Below, in pieces: positions 42,385-53,440 of a stretch of 64,000 bases of DNA (position 1 is its first letter; every line of letters starts with the position of its first letter). Source of the stretch: Podarcis raffonei (lineage: Eukaryota; Chordata; Lepidosauria; Squamata; Lacertidae); NCBI RefSeq assembly GCF_027172205.1, contig NC_070605.1, forward strand, positions 23,407,304 through 23,471,303, in the 5' to 3' direction. The notes below the pieces were generated by a model, which was given only the letters and a program-made list of their open reading frames with translations, made no database searches and was not told the DNA's origin. Position numbers and translations under genes: made by a program.

Positions 42385-42830
42385 TGATCCTTTCTGCTTC
42401 AGCAGGATCTCTGCTAGCACACCAAGTAGAAACCTGTAAATTCAGCCAGCATGACACATCTAATGACATCTGCTCTGCAGCTCCTGGCAACCAGAGGGAA
42501 GGGTGTGGAGGAGAGAAAGTAGATGCTCTTTTTACAAAATCCATGCTACACCCAAACTGACTCCAGAATTGACCGTTTTCATGCCATTTGTTCTTCTACT
42601 GCTAGAACTGCTGCCATGGCTGATGCAGGGCCAGTCTTCAATGTATCACTTTGGGAGAAGGCATTCAAGCAAGAGATGAAGACTCAACTCCAGGGATTTC
42701 TGAATTATACTGGTTTTCAGTCCCGCAAACAGACTGAAATGGCCTTGGTGGATGATCTACACCAGGAACAGTAGACAGTGCATGAGATCCCTGCCGCTTC
42801 CGCTGCACCACTCAGTGCTACCTTGAGATT
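42385..42830. repeat. Duplicated upstream block of type II unit d
   Basis: High-identity match to 18450-18885, ending the unit d duplication. It contains the candidate small ORF at 42615-42773. Confidence 0.75.
42615..42773 (+). CDS. Candidate small ORF, paralog of 18663-18821
   Basis: 52 codons, MADAGPVFNVSLWEKAFKQE to DDLHQEQ, with the same start context and length as the b-unit copy. Replacement differences outnumber silent ones, so coding status is doubtful. Confidence 0.2.
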
Positions 42831-43204
42831 GCATTGATTTCTTGTGTGGGGAATAACACATGCATTATAAATAAGGCGGAAAGAGTAGTCAAAAGGGCAT
42901 TTGGCAGGATTAGGGAGCGGAGTGAGCAAAGGCCAATTATTCGCAGGAAGACTTAAAGTCACCTACTAGGTTATTCATCACGATATAACAAATTGGCTTA
43001 GCCAGCATCGATTCCTTTTGGTATCTGTAGAGCTGGCCACCTAAATTCCTCCAAGTATGCACAACGAAACAAAGAATAGAAAGGGAAGTATTTACCTGGT
43101 CCTGTTAATCTGGATTGCTTCTCACTAATATGTGTTTTGGAAGTCAGCCTTCTATGATAAGTGTCACATCTTTTACTGGAAGGCACCAATTTCTTATGTG
43201 TGTG
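42831..43204. other. Gap without a recognised gene
   Basis: Nothing recognised. Homology with the b unit ends at its left edge. Confidence 0.4.
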
Positions 43205-43555
43205 CTTTTTTATAATGCAATTTATTTTATTTTATTTTTACGAATTGACTTCAAATTGAATAGTTACATTATTTCATATATTGACTTTCCACCCACAGTG
43301 TTTTTGCCCATACTGTTTTCTACTGCATTATATATTAAACTATTATCTATTACAGAAATCCATCTAATACTTGTCATTTTTCTACCACTACTCCTGTCTC
43401 GAATCCTGCCCACGATTTCATTTGACTGTAGGGCTTTTTCATATAGTCCAAAAAAAGTTCATTATTTTGATCTCTTATTATTTCTGTCAGCTTTGCCATT
43501 TCCACATAGTCCATAAGCCATTCCTCCTTCAATTTCTTATTATGTTAAGGCAGCT
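43205..43555 (-). mobile_element. Old L1-like 3' fragment
   Basis: Plus-strand T-rich sequence with TTTTATTTTATTTTTACGAA. A segment reading CTGTCAGCTTTGCCATTTCC ... AGTCCATAAGCCATTCCTCC resembles the reverse complement of the L1 ORF2 C-terminus (compare 58090-58150). Too decayed for a firm call. Confidence 0.4.
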
Positions 43556-45217
43556 TTAGATGTACATACATATTTAGGAATTGTCTTGCTGAGGCAGAGA
43601 TCAGGTTTGTCTAGCCTAGCAACCAATTTCTACTGGATTCCTGGTGTTTTATTGATGACCCTTTGCTGCGCAAATTGCCTTGTAAATTCTCCATCAAAAT
43701 TTTAAATCAAATAAATAAATCCTGAGAGTGGCAGTGGTGGCAGCATAGGGAACTAGAGACCGGGAGAAAATCAATTCTGCTCACATTCAACAGGTGAACC
43801 TACCTGAATTGCATTTTCCAAAACACTCCGAGAACCACAATAGAACCACCATTCAAAATTCGCAGTTCTCAGAATTTTGCAATTAATGCAGTGTGTCAAG
43901 GGATGTGCACGAAAATGCATATATCGGTGGAAATAGCATGCAGAAATGTCTTATATTTAGAGAAATGGCTGTATAAAAACATGCCTTTTAGGAGAAATTC
44001 ACACTAAACTGATGAATTTTCTTGGGGACATTAAAAAAAAATCTGAAATTGATATGCGAATGTGGAGATCTGAACTTAACATTGGAAAAGGGAAAGGAAA
44101 GTAAAATTGACAGAATCACCTCTCTCTGTAGGGAACAGCTGCAGCCTGAAAACTTTCTGCACGACCTGGGGCTTCTCACATTACCTGAGCAGTGTGTGGG
44201 ATACCTGCACTGAAACATCTTCTGAATTGTAAACGTAATGTGAGAAGGGGCCTGCACCATCCAGTGCTGTCTGCCCTGCTATTTGCTAAAACTAACCTGA
44301 CAGCAAATGATATCAGCGTTGCAATTAAATGTCACATTTAACACTCGATCTGCTATGCCATTAGGAATGTAAATGGTAATGGCATTAGAAACTCATGTAT
44401 CGCATTAGAGCACCAGCTGCCAGCTGTTTTGCTGCCACCTGCTTCCTCCTTTGTTTTCTGTTGTGAAGGGGAAGGGAGCTCTTATTTTACACGCACATCA
44501 CACCCTAGCAAAATAAAAAACTGGACCTCTCTCCCCCATTTTGATTCCAGGAACTTAGAGAGACTGTTTCCAGTGTGTAAGCTGAAAGACATCTCTTTCG
44601 AGGAAAGCTAAATAGGAGATTTAAATCTGATTCTGCAGCATCTTTGATAAGCCACATATTTTAACAAATGGCTGTTTTGAAAATAAATAAGTTAACTTAA
44701 TTTCAGTGATATACAGATTACACTGTGAAATGCAAGGTCTCTTCAGTGCTGCGGAAGCATCACTTTCAGCAATCAGCTGGAAGCAGAGCTAAATGTGGGC
44801 TCAATAAAGGATTTTGTATCATGACAAAGATCCTTTACTGAGATGCAAGTTCCCATTGAGCAAAGTTCCTCTGCAACTTTAATTAATTAATGTTCATAGG
44901 CATTCCATTATTGTCTCTGTTCACAATTTTGCACAGTGCTTCGAAATCCTGCAAACCCTCTTCAGCTTGACACAGTAAGCTTTGGTGAGTTCACCAGGCT
45001 AGAGGTGAAATCTTTGCAACCTTGCTTGGAAAGAAAGACCCAAGACTCTTGAGATGCTTAATTCTGCATGCAGAAGAACATTCTGCACACTTCGTTGCTG
45101 TTCTGCAGCATAGTCCTCCATATGAGGGCTTCCACATATGTCTTGGTGCATCGCTGACAACATTGGTGCAATGTGTGATGAGAAGGATTATACGAGGGAG
45201 GAGAATTTGAGACCAAG
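43556..45217. other. 1.7 kb without a recognised gene or repeat
   Basis: Single-copy-looking DNA. Short ORFs (for example 44429-44611) have no recognisable content. Confidence 0.4.
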
Positions 45218-45220
45218 TAG

Positions 45221-45707
45221 CAGTGGGGAGGGGATGCGGGTGGCGCTGTGGGTTAAACCACAGAGTCTAGGACTTGCCGATCAGAAGGTCGGCGGTTCGA
45301 ATCCCCACGACGGGGTGAGCTCCCGTTGCCCGGTCCCTGCTCCTGCCAACCTAGCAGTTCAAAAGCACGTCAAAGTGCAAGTAGATAAATAGGTACCGCT
45401 CTGGCGGGACGGTAAACAGTGTTTCTGTGCGCTGCTCTGGTTCGCCAGAAGCGGCTTAGTCATGCTGGCCACATGACCCGGAAGCTGTACGCTGGCTCCC
45501 TCGGCCTAAAGAGCGAGATGAGCGCCACAACCCCAGAGTCAGTCATGACTGGACCTAATGGTCAGGGGTCCCTTTACCTAGCAGTGGGGAACCTGCGGCC
45601 CTCCAGATGTTGCTAGACTCCAACTCCCATCAGCCTCAGCCAGCATGGTCAACAGCATGGGAGCTGTAGTTGCACAACATATGAGGGGCAAAAGTTCTCA
45701 ATCCCTG
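45221..45707 (+). mobile_element. hAT-like foldback MITE split by a SINE
   Basis: MITE ends CAGTGGGGA (45221-45229) and TTCTCAATCCCTG (to 45707). The body (GGCCCTCCAGATGTTGCTAG ...) resumes at 45591 after the SINE. Confidence 0.65.
45230..45578 (+). mobile_element. Sauria-type SINE, complete, nested in a MITE
   Basis: Runs from GGGATGCGGGTGGCGCTGTG to GGGGTCCCTTTACC. It is flanked by the 12-bp duplication TAGCAGTGGGGA at 45218-45229 and 45579-45590, which lies inside the MITE terminus. Confidence 0.95.
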
Positions 45708-46292
45708 CACTCATCTCGTCCTCAGATATTCTAGAACAAACACAGAAACTATTAGGCTCTTCCTACCAGCACATGAAACACTAATACATGGCACATCATA
45801 GGTTAAAAAAAATAGAAGCCAACTACACAACGGTAATGGATAAAAATGTAAACTTTTCAAATCAGCATAGAACGCTGTCTTAAAAAAACTCATAAAAAAT
45901 AACCACAGATTAAGGTCTAGTACATTTAACATTAGCAATTTCTATGTGAACCATGCCAGGGGGGAAAATAATAATATGCCAACTGAAACTGATAAATGTG
46001 CCAAAGAAATGCATTAGAAAATCGCTGGCGCTTGAAGGTTCTAATCTTGTCCATCTCCTTCAGCACAGCATGCTTAGATCTGGATTATGCAAAGCTCCCT
46101 CTTTAAAAAAAATAATACAAAAAACAGTTTTTCAAAACTCCATAAGGAAAAGTCAAATTGCAGGATAACAGCAAAAATGTCTAGGTCTCACTCCTCGTAT
46201 TGGTTCCTCATAACAGAAACTTTAATAATTGCTACTAGTGAGAGCAGTCCACACATGCATATATAAAAACCTAAGTGGAATTAATAGATTCG
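45708..46292. other. Gap without a recognised gene
   Basis: Nothing recognised beyond A-rich tracts. Confidence 0.4.
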
Positions 46293-46439
46293 TCTAGTTG
46301 TCACTCAAGCCAAAATCAGGCATATTTCCATGTAGATTGCCTTGGAAATGAATATTAACATGAAATATAGATGTTAATATTCATTTTCAAGGCAATCTAG
46401 ATGGAAATACACCTGATTATAGTTTGAGTGACAACATGA
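46293..46439. repeat. Near-perfect 65-bp hairpin palindrome with 9-base loop
   Basis: Arms 46297-46361 and 46371-46435 are inverse complements at about 88% identity by eye (GTTGTCACTCAA .. AATATTAACAT), with loop GAAATATAG. No flanking duplication or protein was seen. It could be a MITE or a transcribed hairpin. Confidence 0.85.
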
Positions 46440-47099
46440 CTGAAATGTGAAAAATTTACTTTTATAATATTAAAGGCTTTCAAACTTATTCAGTCAAGGT
46501 GCTTGGGATTGGGCTGTGGAAATGTCCTTTGCAGAAGACCAGTCACTTCAGGAGGGTTAGGAGTAATCATTGCCAAAAAAAGGACCTAAGAGTTGCAGAC
46601 CTAGGGAGGGAAAGTGCAACTTTCTCATAGGATAAGGATTGCAAAGCTCCTTGGGCCCCCAACCTATTCTATAGACTGCAAATTAATTTTTTAGTGTGGC
46701 AGCACCCATGTGTTTTTAACAGGCGTTTAGCTTATTGTTGATTTTAATTATTTTTGAATGTTTTATATATAAATTGTATAACCTCTATTTGACTGAGAAG
46801 TTGAGTAGCTTTGGCACTCCTAGAGGGGTCCTTCACTGAACGTAGAATTAGATACAATTGAAACCAGACATATTTAAATCATGACTAGCTCTCCACAGTT
46901 GTTCTTTAGTTAAAGGTTTGCCATTTTGAAAGAAATCTGCCATTCTAGGGAGCTCTGTAAGCCTTCTCCTGCGTGTCAATGCCCAATCCTAGCCCAGCAA
47001 TGTGACAAAGTGCCCCTGCTCCACTATTCAAACTGAGATCACACAGGACACAAATAGCCAACATCAATGTAACTGTACCTAGGTGCTTCCATTTGCAAA

Positions 47100-47100
<1 letters not shown>
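46440..47100. other. Gap without a recognised gene
   Basis: Nothing recognised. Confidence 0.4.

Positions 47101-47160
<60 letters not shown>
47101..47160 (+). repeat. (GT)n(GA)n microsatellite
   Basis: A GT run is directly followed by a GA run. Short translated ORFs through it are artefacts. Confidence 0.97.
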
Positions 47161-47164
<4 letters not shown>

Positions 47165-47524
47165 GGGGGTCTGTCTCGGATCACCCAGAGAATGGGATGT
47201 AGGCAAAGACTTCATTTGAGACCCCATACTGTCTCCCCCCATGGGACATCAGCATAAAATGTAACTGTGCACTCAGTAACTGGGCATTTTTTCAGCTGAA
47301 GCAAGCAAATAGTGGTTGTTGCTGTTCTGGAAGGAATCTTCCTTTGCAAAGGAATCTGCGGTAAAGTAGGAGATTTTTAGTTCTTTCAGGAGCTGTTCGG
47401 CTCATTGCTAGCAGTTTAGAAATTGCCCCTGTGCTAGACACTATGTTTAAATGGAAACACCCAACAGTAGAGATCCCAACATCCTTCAAAGTCACTGTGT
47501 AGGGATGAAACACTTGTCTCTGCT
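47161..47524. other. Gap without a recognised gene
   Basis: Nothing recognised. Confidence 0.4.
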
Positions 47525-48125
47525 TCAAGACCCCAATCAGATATCTTGGAAAACAACCACGGTTATCTCCTCATATTTGAGCTCCCTGAAGTTGTGAAGT
47601 GTCCTAAACACTGAGTCCTTCAAACAGTAACATTCAAAATGGATGATGGTACTGCAGGGGAGGTCATCAGAGTGAGATCGCTGGCCCAGGGCTCTATGTG
47701 CCCTTTCAAAATCGTCAAAGGAGAGAGAAATGTTCAGATCCAAGCCATTAAACCTCTAAAAAGATGGCCATGTCTGCCCTTACTTTTCCTCTGGTATTCC
47801 CCCCCCCCCCGTCCCATTCAAAAAATCTTCCTACGCTCATGGTTTGAATATTCCTCAAGCTTCAGTAACAGCGGTCACCGTTTTTAATAGCGCAAGCTTA
47901 GTCTGATTACCTATCACTAAGGTCATACCCTCACTACCAGTTTTTGTAATGCCTGCCAACTGAGTGATGAGTATCTGGAGTTCAGCCATCCAGTCACCCT
48001 GAAAAGCTTCCCTCATTTTAGCAACGTACTTGTTCTCGGTCAGAGCATTACTCAATTTCATGCCTCACAGTACCATAGAAGTGCCGTGCACCATTTTGAC
48101 AGCTTCCCCTCAACTGCCATCTTGG
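47525..48125 (-). pseudogene. ORF1 remnant of an L1-clade (Tx1-like) LINE
   Basis: Two minus-strand pieces, 48061-47855 (MKLSNALTENKYVAKMREAF ... VTAVTEA) and 47743-47537 (NISLSFDDFERAHRALGQRS, then IIHFECYCLKDSVFRTL and VVVFQDI). The second matches the ORF1/transposase_22 pattern of an F-E-R-A-H-R motif followed by a beta-strand-rich RRM-like part. A poly(C) tract and a frame break separate them. It is a solitary fragment with no RT alongside. Confidence 0.6.
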
Positions 48126-48235
48126 AGATATTGTTGTCAGTTTCGGGCTCTATATCGAGTCTTAGCAATCTTGCATGAGATTCTCAGGTCTGTTGAAGCA
48201 TCACCTTAGTAAGCTTATATCATTATTTCTCAATT
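48126..48235. other. Short gap
   Basis: Nothing recognised. Confidence 0.3.
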
Positions 48236-48330
48236 ATTATTATTATTTATTAAATTTCTATACTGCCCGTCATCCGAGGATCACAGGGTGGTTTACAATA
48301 TAGAAATACAAAAATACATAGCATAGAAAA
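48236..48330 (-). mobile_element. L2/CR1-clade LINE 3' end
   Basis: (ATT)n tail followed by TTCTATACTGCCCGTCATCC and CACAGGGTGGTTTACAATAT, a common squamate LINE 3' terminus in antisense. Confidence 0.6.
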
Positions 48331-48750
48331 GCACAGGATTGTTTCAGAAAGTCACTGCCCAGTGTGTTAAAGGCCCAGCAGCCTTCAGAAACCTGAAATC
48401 AGGCTGGATTCATGTATGAGCCATACCCATAATCACAACTAGTATTGCCTCACGCGCAACTTTTCATGAAAGCCTGTCACAAAACAACTCCTGTCTGGAT
48501 GCCTGACGTGCTAACTTTTCTAAATGTTGCTTGTCTGCTTTGAACAGAATTGCCTAAATACGGTTCTGTCATTTGTAATGAGGTAATAGGCCTTAAAATT
48601 ACTTGTGTGTCATCTCATTGCTTCTACATCTGATCCTCTACCTAAATTGCTGCCATTATCACAGCATTCTTTCTGTTAGAGCCTATTCTGTATAGAAATC
48701 AGTTTCCCAGAATATTTACAAGGTAATTCCTGAGGTGGCAGGTGGGAGTT
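48331..48750. other. Gap without a recognised gene
   Basis: Nothing recognised. The 19-bp target duplication of the next element starts at 48751. Confidence 0.4.
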
Positions 48751-48769
48751 TAAAATGAGTTTGGGATGG

Positions 48770-50843
48770 GGACTTCCGGGTTGGCGCCATTGTTTAATGG
48801 CGGATTCCCTCCGAGCTCCGGAGGGAATCGGCTCCGTAGCGTCTGGGTCTGGCCGCTGCGGCGAAGCGGGGACCCTTAAAATCACAGGCGCGGATGCCTG
48901 TGAACACAGAGACTCGGCGGGCACCATTTGCGCCCCCCCAATCTGCGACGGAGCCTTTTTAAAGGCTTCGGAACGGAGGCAGGGTGAGGCGTGGTGCTGA
49001 GAGTACTCCCTCGCCTACGGAGTGAAGCCGCAAGCCATAGACAGAGAGCGCCAACTTCTTCCAAGATCGACTGGACTCTAAAATATAAACCCGTGAGTAA
49101 TACGGAGATTGGGACTTTATAAAAAATTTTAATTCTGGATTTGGAACGAGCGGGAAGGGGCTAAAAAGGAAGTCACCCCCCCCTCTTTGTAAACAATTTA
49201 AAGCAAAGGACTGAGCAGCTAAGGTCGAAAGAATTTGCTTCTTGTTTTTTTTAATGAAAAGATTTTGATTTCACGGTTTTGACACTATAAGAAGATTTAC
49301 TGGAGGATAAAAAGAACTTGGGGCCTGAAATTTTACCCCCCCCCAGACCCGGGAACGCCCTATGAGAAAGCCTGGTGTATGGAAGATTTTGACAGCTGTC
49401 AAGTGAGCTGTTAGTCAGCTAGCTGTCAGCTGGAAAAAGAAAACATTGTTTCTGCTGTTTCTGCTGGTTTATTTGGTACAACTTTGTTAAAAACAAGGAG
49501 GGCTGATACAAAATAACTGGACTTTTGGTTTTGAGCTGAAAGGAACATTAAGGAACTAAAATCCCCCTAGAGGGGGAATAAGGACATTACACTACAAAAA
49601 TGACTGGAGTATGTAAATTCCAAGCAGAACTAGACAGAGTTTTCGTTCTCTTGGGAAACTTGAAAGATGAATACAATGCTTTGTCTACAAACGTATCATT
49701 ACTACACTGGACAGTAAACAACAGCTTGGAGCCTGATAAGGACTTGAAACAGGAAGCCTATTTAACTGAACAAATAAATGAAACTGAAAGCGTAGAAACG
49801 ATGGAGCAATGTGTTGTTTTTGAAGAAAATGAAGGAGGAGCAGGAGATTTGCAGGAGTTAAAGGAGAGTTACAACATGAGGCCTGACATGATGACAAAAA
49901 AGGATAATAAAAATTGGATGTGGAAAGCCTGGTCTGAATGGGAATCTGGAAAATGGAAAGATCTCCTCGGGAGGAGACCTGAAGACCTGAGGATTACAAA
50001 TTGGTTGAAGGTGAAAGCTGGAGCTTTGGGGACATTTGGATCTGTAAGAAATCTGAAACAAGAGTTGGAGCACCCCATAGGCTTTGCTTTTAAGTATGGA
50101 GGACTGGCTGGAAGCAACATGGATTCTGTTGGGCCGGAGCCCCTCCGAGACTTGGGGCTTAACATTAAGGACCATCAAAGAGACCGGCGGAAAGGAACTG
50201 AGAGAGATATAAGGGCCTCGGACGTGAGATCTCCAGGCTAAATAAATAACATAAAGACTGATGGACATTGGTTGGGGTCTGGAACCGGGAAAAGGGTGGG
50301 CGGAGGTTGGGAATCCAAAGGGTGTATAAGGATAATTTGTTTTTTATAATTTAGTTAATGGTAAGGAAATTGGGCAAATCGTGGAAGGGAAATGTCGGTC
50401 GACTTCAGGAAAAAGGTTTAAGAATAATTAATGGGGTATAAGTATGGATGTGTGTTTTTAATAAGGTAAAATTGGTTTTTTCTTTTTAAATTAATTGAAA
50501 ATAAGATTGTTAAAAATAAATGGAGGAAATGGAAAAAAGAAGGAAAGTAAAACAATAGTAAGTTAGAATAAATGTATAAGTTAAGGTAAAGAAATAAGTT
50601 AAGGACTTGCTGAACTGACAATTTAAATGGGAATACAAGAAGGGGAGGTGTGAGGAGGTCTGAGAAATAAGGTTAAGAACAATAAGTATCAGAAACTTTT
50701 ATGTGTTTTTATTGTTGTTTAGTTTTGAATATTTTGTATTTTTGTGTTTGTTTTTTTCTCTTTTGTTTTGTTTATTTCTTGTTCTTGTTTGTTGTGTGTT
50801 TTTTGAAAATCCTAATAAATATTAAATTAAAAAAAAAAATAAA
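48770..50843 (+). mobile_element. 2.07 kb L1-companion retroelement with its own ORF, copy 2
   Basis: Same family as 29529-31511: start GACTTCCGGGTTGGCGCCAT, GC-rich leader, ORF at 49600-50241, 3' region with CCTAATAAAT and a poly(A) tail. It is flanked by a perfect 19-bp duplication (48751-48769 and 50844-50862). Leader and 3' regions align along their length with copy 1 with many small differences, so the two are separate transposition products. Confidence 0.92.
49600..50241 (+). CDS. Protein of L1-companion element (copy 2), 213 aa, unknown
   Basis: Homolog of the 209-aa protein at 30355-30984. Shared blocks are QAELDRVFVLLG(K/N)L near the N-terminus, (T/S)NV near residues 30-32, a DKxxxQE segment, W-rich KW(K/R)DLLxxRxEDLxITNxxK in the middle, GAxGTFG, GGLAGxNMDxxG and the ending RASDVRSPG. 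The acidic middle (ETESVETMEQCVVFEENEGG) is poorly conserved. There is no RT, endonuclease or RRM. Keeping an open frame of almost the same length through several indels suggests selection on the protein while the family was active. No known family was recognised. Confidence 0.6.
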   Translation: MTGVCKFQAELDRVFVLLGNLKDEYNALSTNVSLLHWTVNNSLEPDKDLKQEAYLTEQINETESVETMEQCVVFEENEGGAGDLQELKESYNMRPDMMTKKDNKNWMWKAWSEWESGKWKDLLGRRPEDLRITNWLKVKAGALGTFGSVRNLKQELEHPIGFAFKYGGLAGSNMDSVGPEPLRDLGLNIKDHQRDRRKGTERDIRASDVRSPG

Positions 50844-50862
50844 TAAAATGAGTTTGGGATGG

Positions 50863-51048
50863 TTCCAGTCTTCAGCACTCAACTTCTGGTCGGGGTGGTG
50901 GACTCTTAGGGGTCAAATATGGCCTACAAGTTGTAGGTTAGCCCCCACTGCTATAGAGTCTTCACTGATAAGATCACGAAGGTGCTGAGATTTAGTAATC
51001 TCACAATGTAGAAATATTCACCCTCCTATTAACTATCCATGAGTACAT
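50863..51048. other. Short gap
   Basis: Nothing recognised. Confidence 0.3.
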
Positions 51049-51299
51049 ACCCTCCAACATTTCTCCAATGAAAATGGGGACGTCCTATTCAACAACAACA
51101 ACAATTTTATTGTTTATACTCCACCAATCTGACTTGGTTGCCCCAGCCACTCCAAGTGGCTTCCAACATATATAAAACCATAAAATAAAACATTAAAAAA
51201 ACTTCCCTATACATGGCTGCCTTCAGATGTCTCCTTGGCTTGGGGGTTGCATAACTCCATGCCCTCTAACATTTCTCCGATGAAGATAGGGACGTCCTA
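51049..51299 (-). mobile_element. L2-clade LINE 3' end flanked by 42-bp direct repeats
   Basis: The core 51092-51240 is an antisense L2 3' end (CAACAACAAC tail, CCAGCCACTC, ACATGGCTGCCTTCAGATGT). Directly repeated 42-bp sequences (51049-51090 and 51257-51299, both ending GGGACGTCCTA) flank it with several differences. They could be an unusually long target duplication or two copies of a short dispersed repeat. Confidence 0.65.
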
Positions 51300-51674
51300 A
51301 GGAAAAGCGAGATATTCTAGGATGTGTGGGACACTTTACATCATGTATTCCTGATGTGACAGGCATAAAGGACAAGCAATTATTTTGGCAGCATGAGCAA
51401 GATCAAGTTAGACTCTGCACCGACCAGCGCCCCCTCTGAAAATTACTTCTCAATCAGATTATTTCCTTGACAAAAGTAACCAGTAGGATGGAACTCCCGT
51501 TTGCTTTCCCTGCAGACAGGGGGGACTTTTGAAGTAGCCAGTCCAACGACCTGTTTGTGGTTCTCCTATTTCTAATCTAGCAACTTCCCAGCAAGACTAA
51601 AGAAGTCCCAGTGGTCCCAACAGCGTATCCCTGAAACAAGCCAGTTAAGGACCTTTCTAAGTCATATTTGGCCC
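51300..51674. other. Gap without a recognised gene
   Basis: Nothing recognised. Confidence 0.35.
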
Positions 51675-51925
51675 CTTCATGGATCACTGCCTTGTCGTGG
51701 CGAAGGGGCTTGAATAACTCAGAGAAGCTATGAGCTATGCCGTGCAGGGCTACCCAAGACAGACAGGTCATAGCTGAGAGTTTAGACTAAATGTGATCCA
51801 CCTGGAGAAGGAACTGGCAAACCACTCCAGTATTTTTCCAAGAAAACTCCATGGACATAAAAAAGGAGAAGCTTTGAGAAGAAAGTGAGAATTTCCAATG
51901 CATGCTCTGGTTCATGGGGTCATGG
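51675..51925 (+). mobile_element. BovB LINE fragment, internally deleted
   Basis: GGATCACTGCCTTGTCGTGG ... AACTGGCAAACCACTCCAGT ... AAACTCCATGGACA is the signature of the BovB region upstream of the ORF end. It jumps directly to CATGCTCTGGTTCATGGGGT (the HALVHGV terminus), so the intervening coding sequence is missing. Confidence 0.85.
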
Positions 51926-52020
51926 AGAGGAAGAAGAAGAAGGAGAAGAAGAAGAAGAAGAAGAAGAAGAAGAAGAAGAAGAAGAAGAAGAAGAAGAAGA
52001 AGACGACGACGACGACGACG
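51926..52020 (+). repeat. (GAA)n/(GAC)n microsatellite tail of the BovB fragment
   Basis: About 25 GAA-type triplets followed by six GAC-type triplets. ORFs through it (poly-K, poly-R, poly-S) are artefacts. Confidence 0.97.
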
Positions 52021-52731
52021 TCATATTTGGGCACTGTTGAGATGGAGAAAATTTTTTGCCATTGTTTTTTTGTCTCCTATACAGTACTTTAACATGGGTA
52101 TTTGAACATTTAGATTCATAAAACAATCCAGCCTGAAGACTGAGCAGATAATGGCAGATTAGGAAACTGATTTTTTTTATTTAAAAAAATGACATAAAAC
52201 CACAGTTAAAATAACTATGACACAATGAGCGCTAACATTTTCAGTCCATTGGCAGCAAAAAAAAACCCAATTCTATAAAGCATGTCCAAATTAAAAGAGC
52301 TTGCAAAGACTCAACAAGAAGCTCCTCTGATTTAAGTTTTGGTGTGAACATTTTCCAGCAGCTAGAAAAATCAAATCCGGATTTTAGGATTATCAACCAA
52401 AATGGAATTTAGCACTTATTCAAGCCATAACACATTTTCCTCCATGATCGGCAGCTGAGATATATAACCAAGAATTGTATTCTCATGACTAAGTTCTCGT
52501 TGCTGCCATTTTCTGAAAAGAGGTTAATGGACCAGCCTCTTGCCATGCTTCTAAAAAAATACACAGTGTGATTATAGATATAGATTGTGGTGCTGTATGT
52601 CCTTCTGTGGAGCATTCTGGCGCTGCAAAGATGCCTTATTTCCCCACAGTGCATCCCAATATCTGTGTGCACAATCACGCTTTCTTTCATTTTGTGTATC
52701 ATGCTTGGACATGGCCAAATCTCTGGTGTAG
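52021..52731. other. Gap without a recognised gene
   Basis: Nothing recognised. Confidence 0.4.
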
Positions 52732-52903
52732 ATATGGGGAACCTCAGGGGACTTGATGTGGTGGCCCCAGACCCTCAGGACAAAGCAGGAAGTTCTGGCT
52801 GGAGGACTGAGACAATGTTGTTTGACTGCACCTGATTCTTACATTCCACAGGGAGGTGTAGTTCAACAATAGCTGGAGGGCTGTAGGTTCTCCACACCTG
52901 GTT
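52732..52903 (+). mobile_element. Decayed hAT-like foldback repeat
   Basis: Ends TATGGGGAACCTCAGG and GTAGGTTCTCCACACCTG are imperfect inverse complements, like the MITEs at 41888 and 45221. Confidence 0.45.
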
Positions 52904-53159
52904 TATCTAGCCCATCATCCTGTTTTCTATAGTGACCAACCAGGTGTCTATGGGAAGCCTTCAAGCTGGAGATGAAGGCAATAGTCCTCTCCTGCTACTG
53001 TCCCCCAGTATGTGATATTCGAAGGAATACTAGTAGCCATTGATAAGCCCCGTTTTAAAGCTGCTCAGGTTACCATGTCTTTGAATAGCAAGCACCATGA
53101 TTTATCTGTGCGCAGTGTGAATAAGTATTTTATTGTGTCTGTCCCAAATCTTCCACCCT
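52904..53159. other. Gap without a recognised gene
   Basis: Nothing recognised. Confidence 0.3.
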
Positions 53160-53440
53160 TCTGTTCAAGAGGAATTGGGTTAGGAGGGCTGTGAGACAAT
53201 GGAAGAGTGTGCCTTCAGGTGTGAAGTCAAACTGCAGGGGTGAAGTCAAACTGAAGTCACAGTGCCTGCTGTGGCTGTAGGGACCAATAAAAGTGAGACA
53301 TATTTTGTTGCAGCTGGGGCAGATGAAGGCGTCTGGTTGTGCTGCTGCAGATGCACCATGGCGTTTCTTCTTTTTTTCCTTTGGCATTATGAGAGGGGGA
53401 GGAAAACACCCCTCTTGCCTCACTGATGTTCTGACCACCT
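53160..53440 (-). pseudogene. Possible LINE C-terminal zinc-knuckle remnant
   Basis: The minus strand encodes FICPSCNKICLTFIGPYSHS then RHCD. The C-x2-C ... H-x3-C-type finger with 'GLYSHSR'-like residues is found near the C-terminus of several non-LTR reverse transcriptases. The flanking coding sequence is decayed, so this is tentative. Confidence 0.35.

Noticed and set aside
51898-52126. ORFs encoding poly-Lys, poly-Arg or poly-Ser
   Set aside because: Translation of the GAA/GAC microsatellite in different frames.
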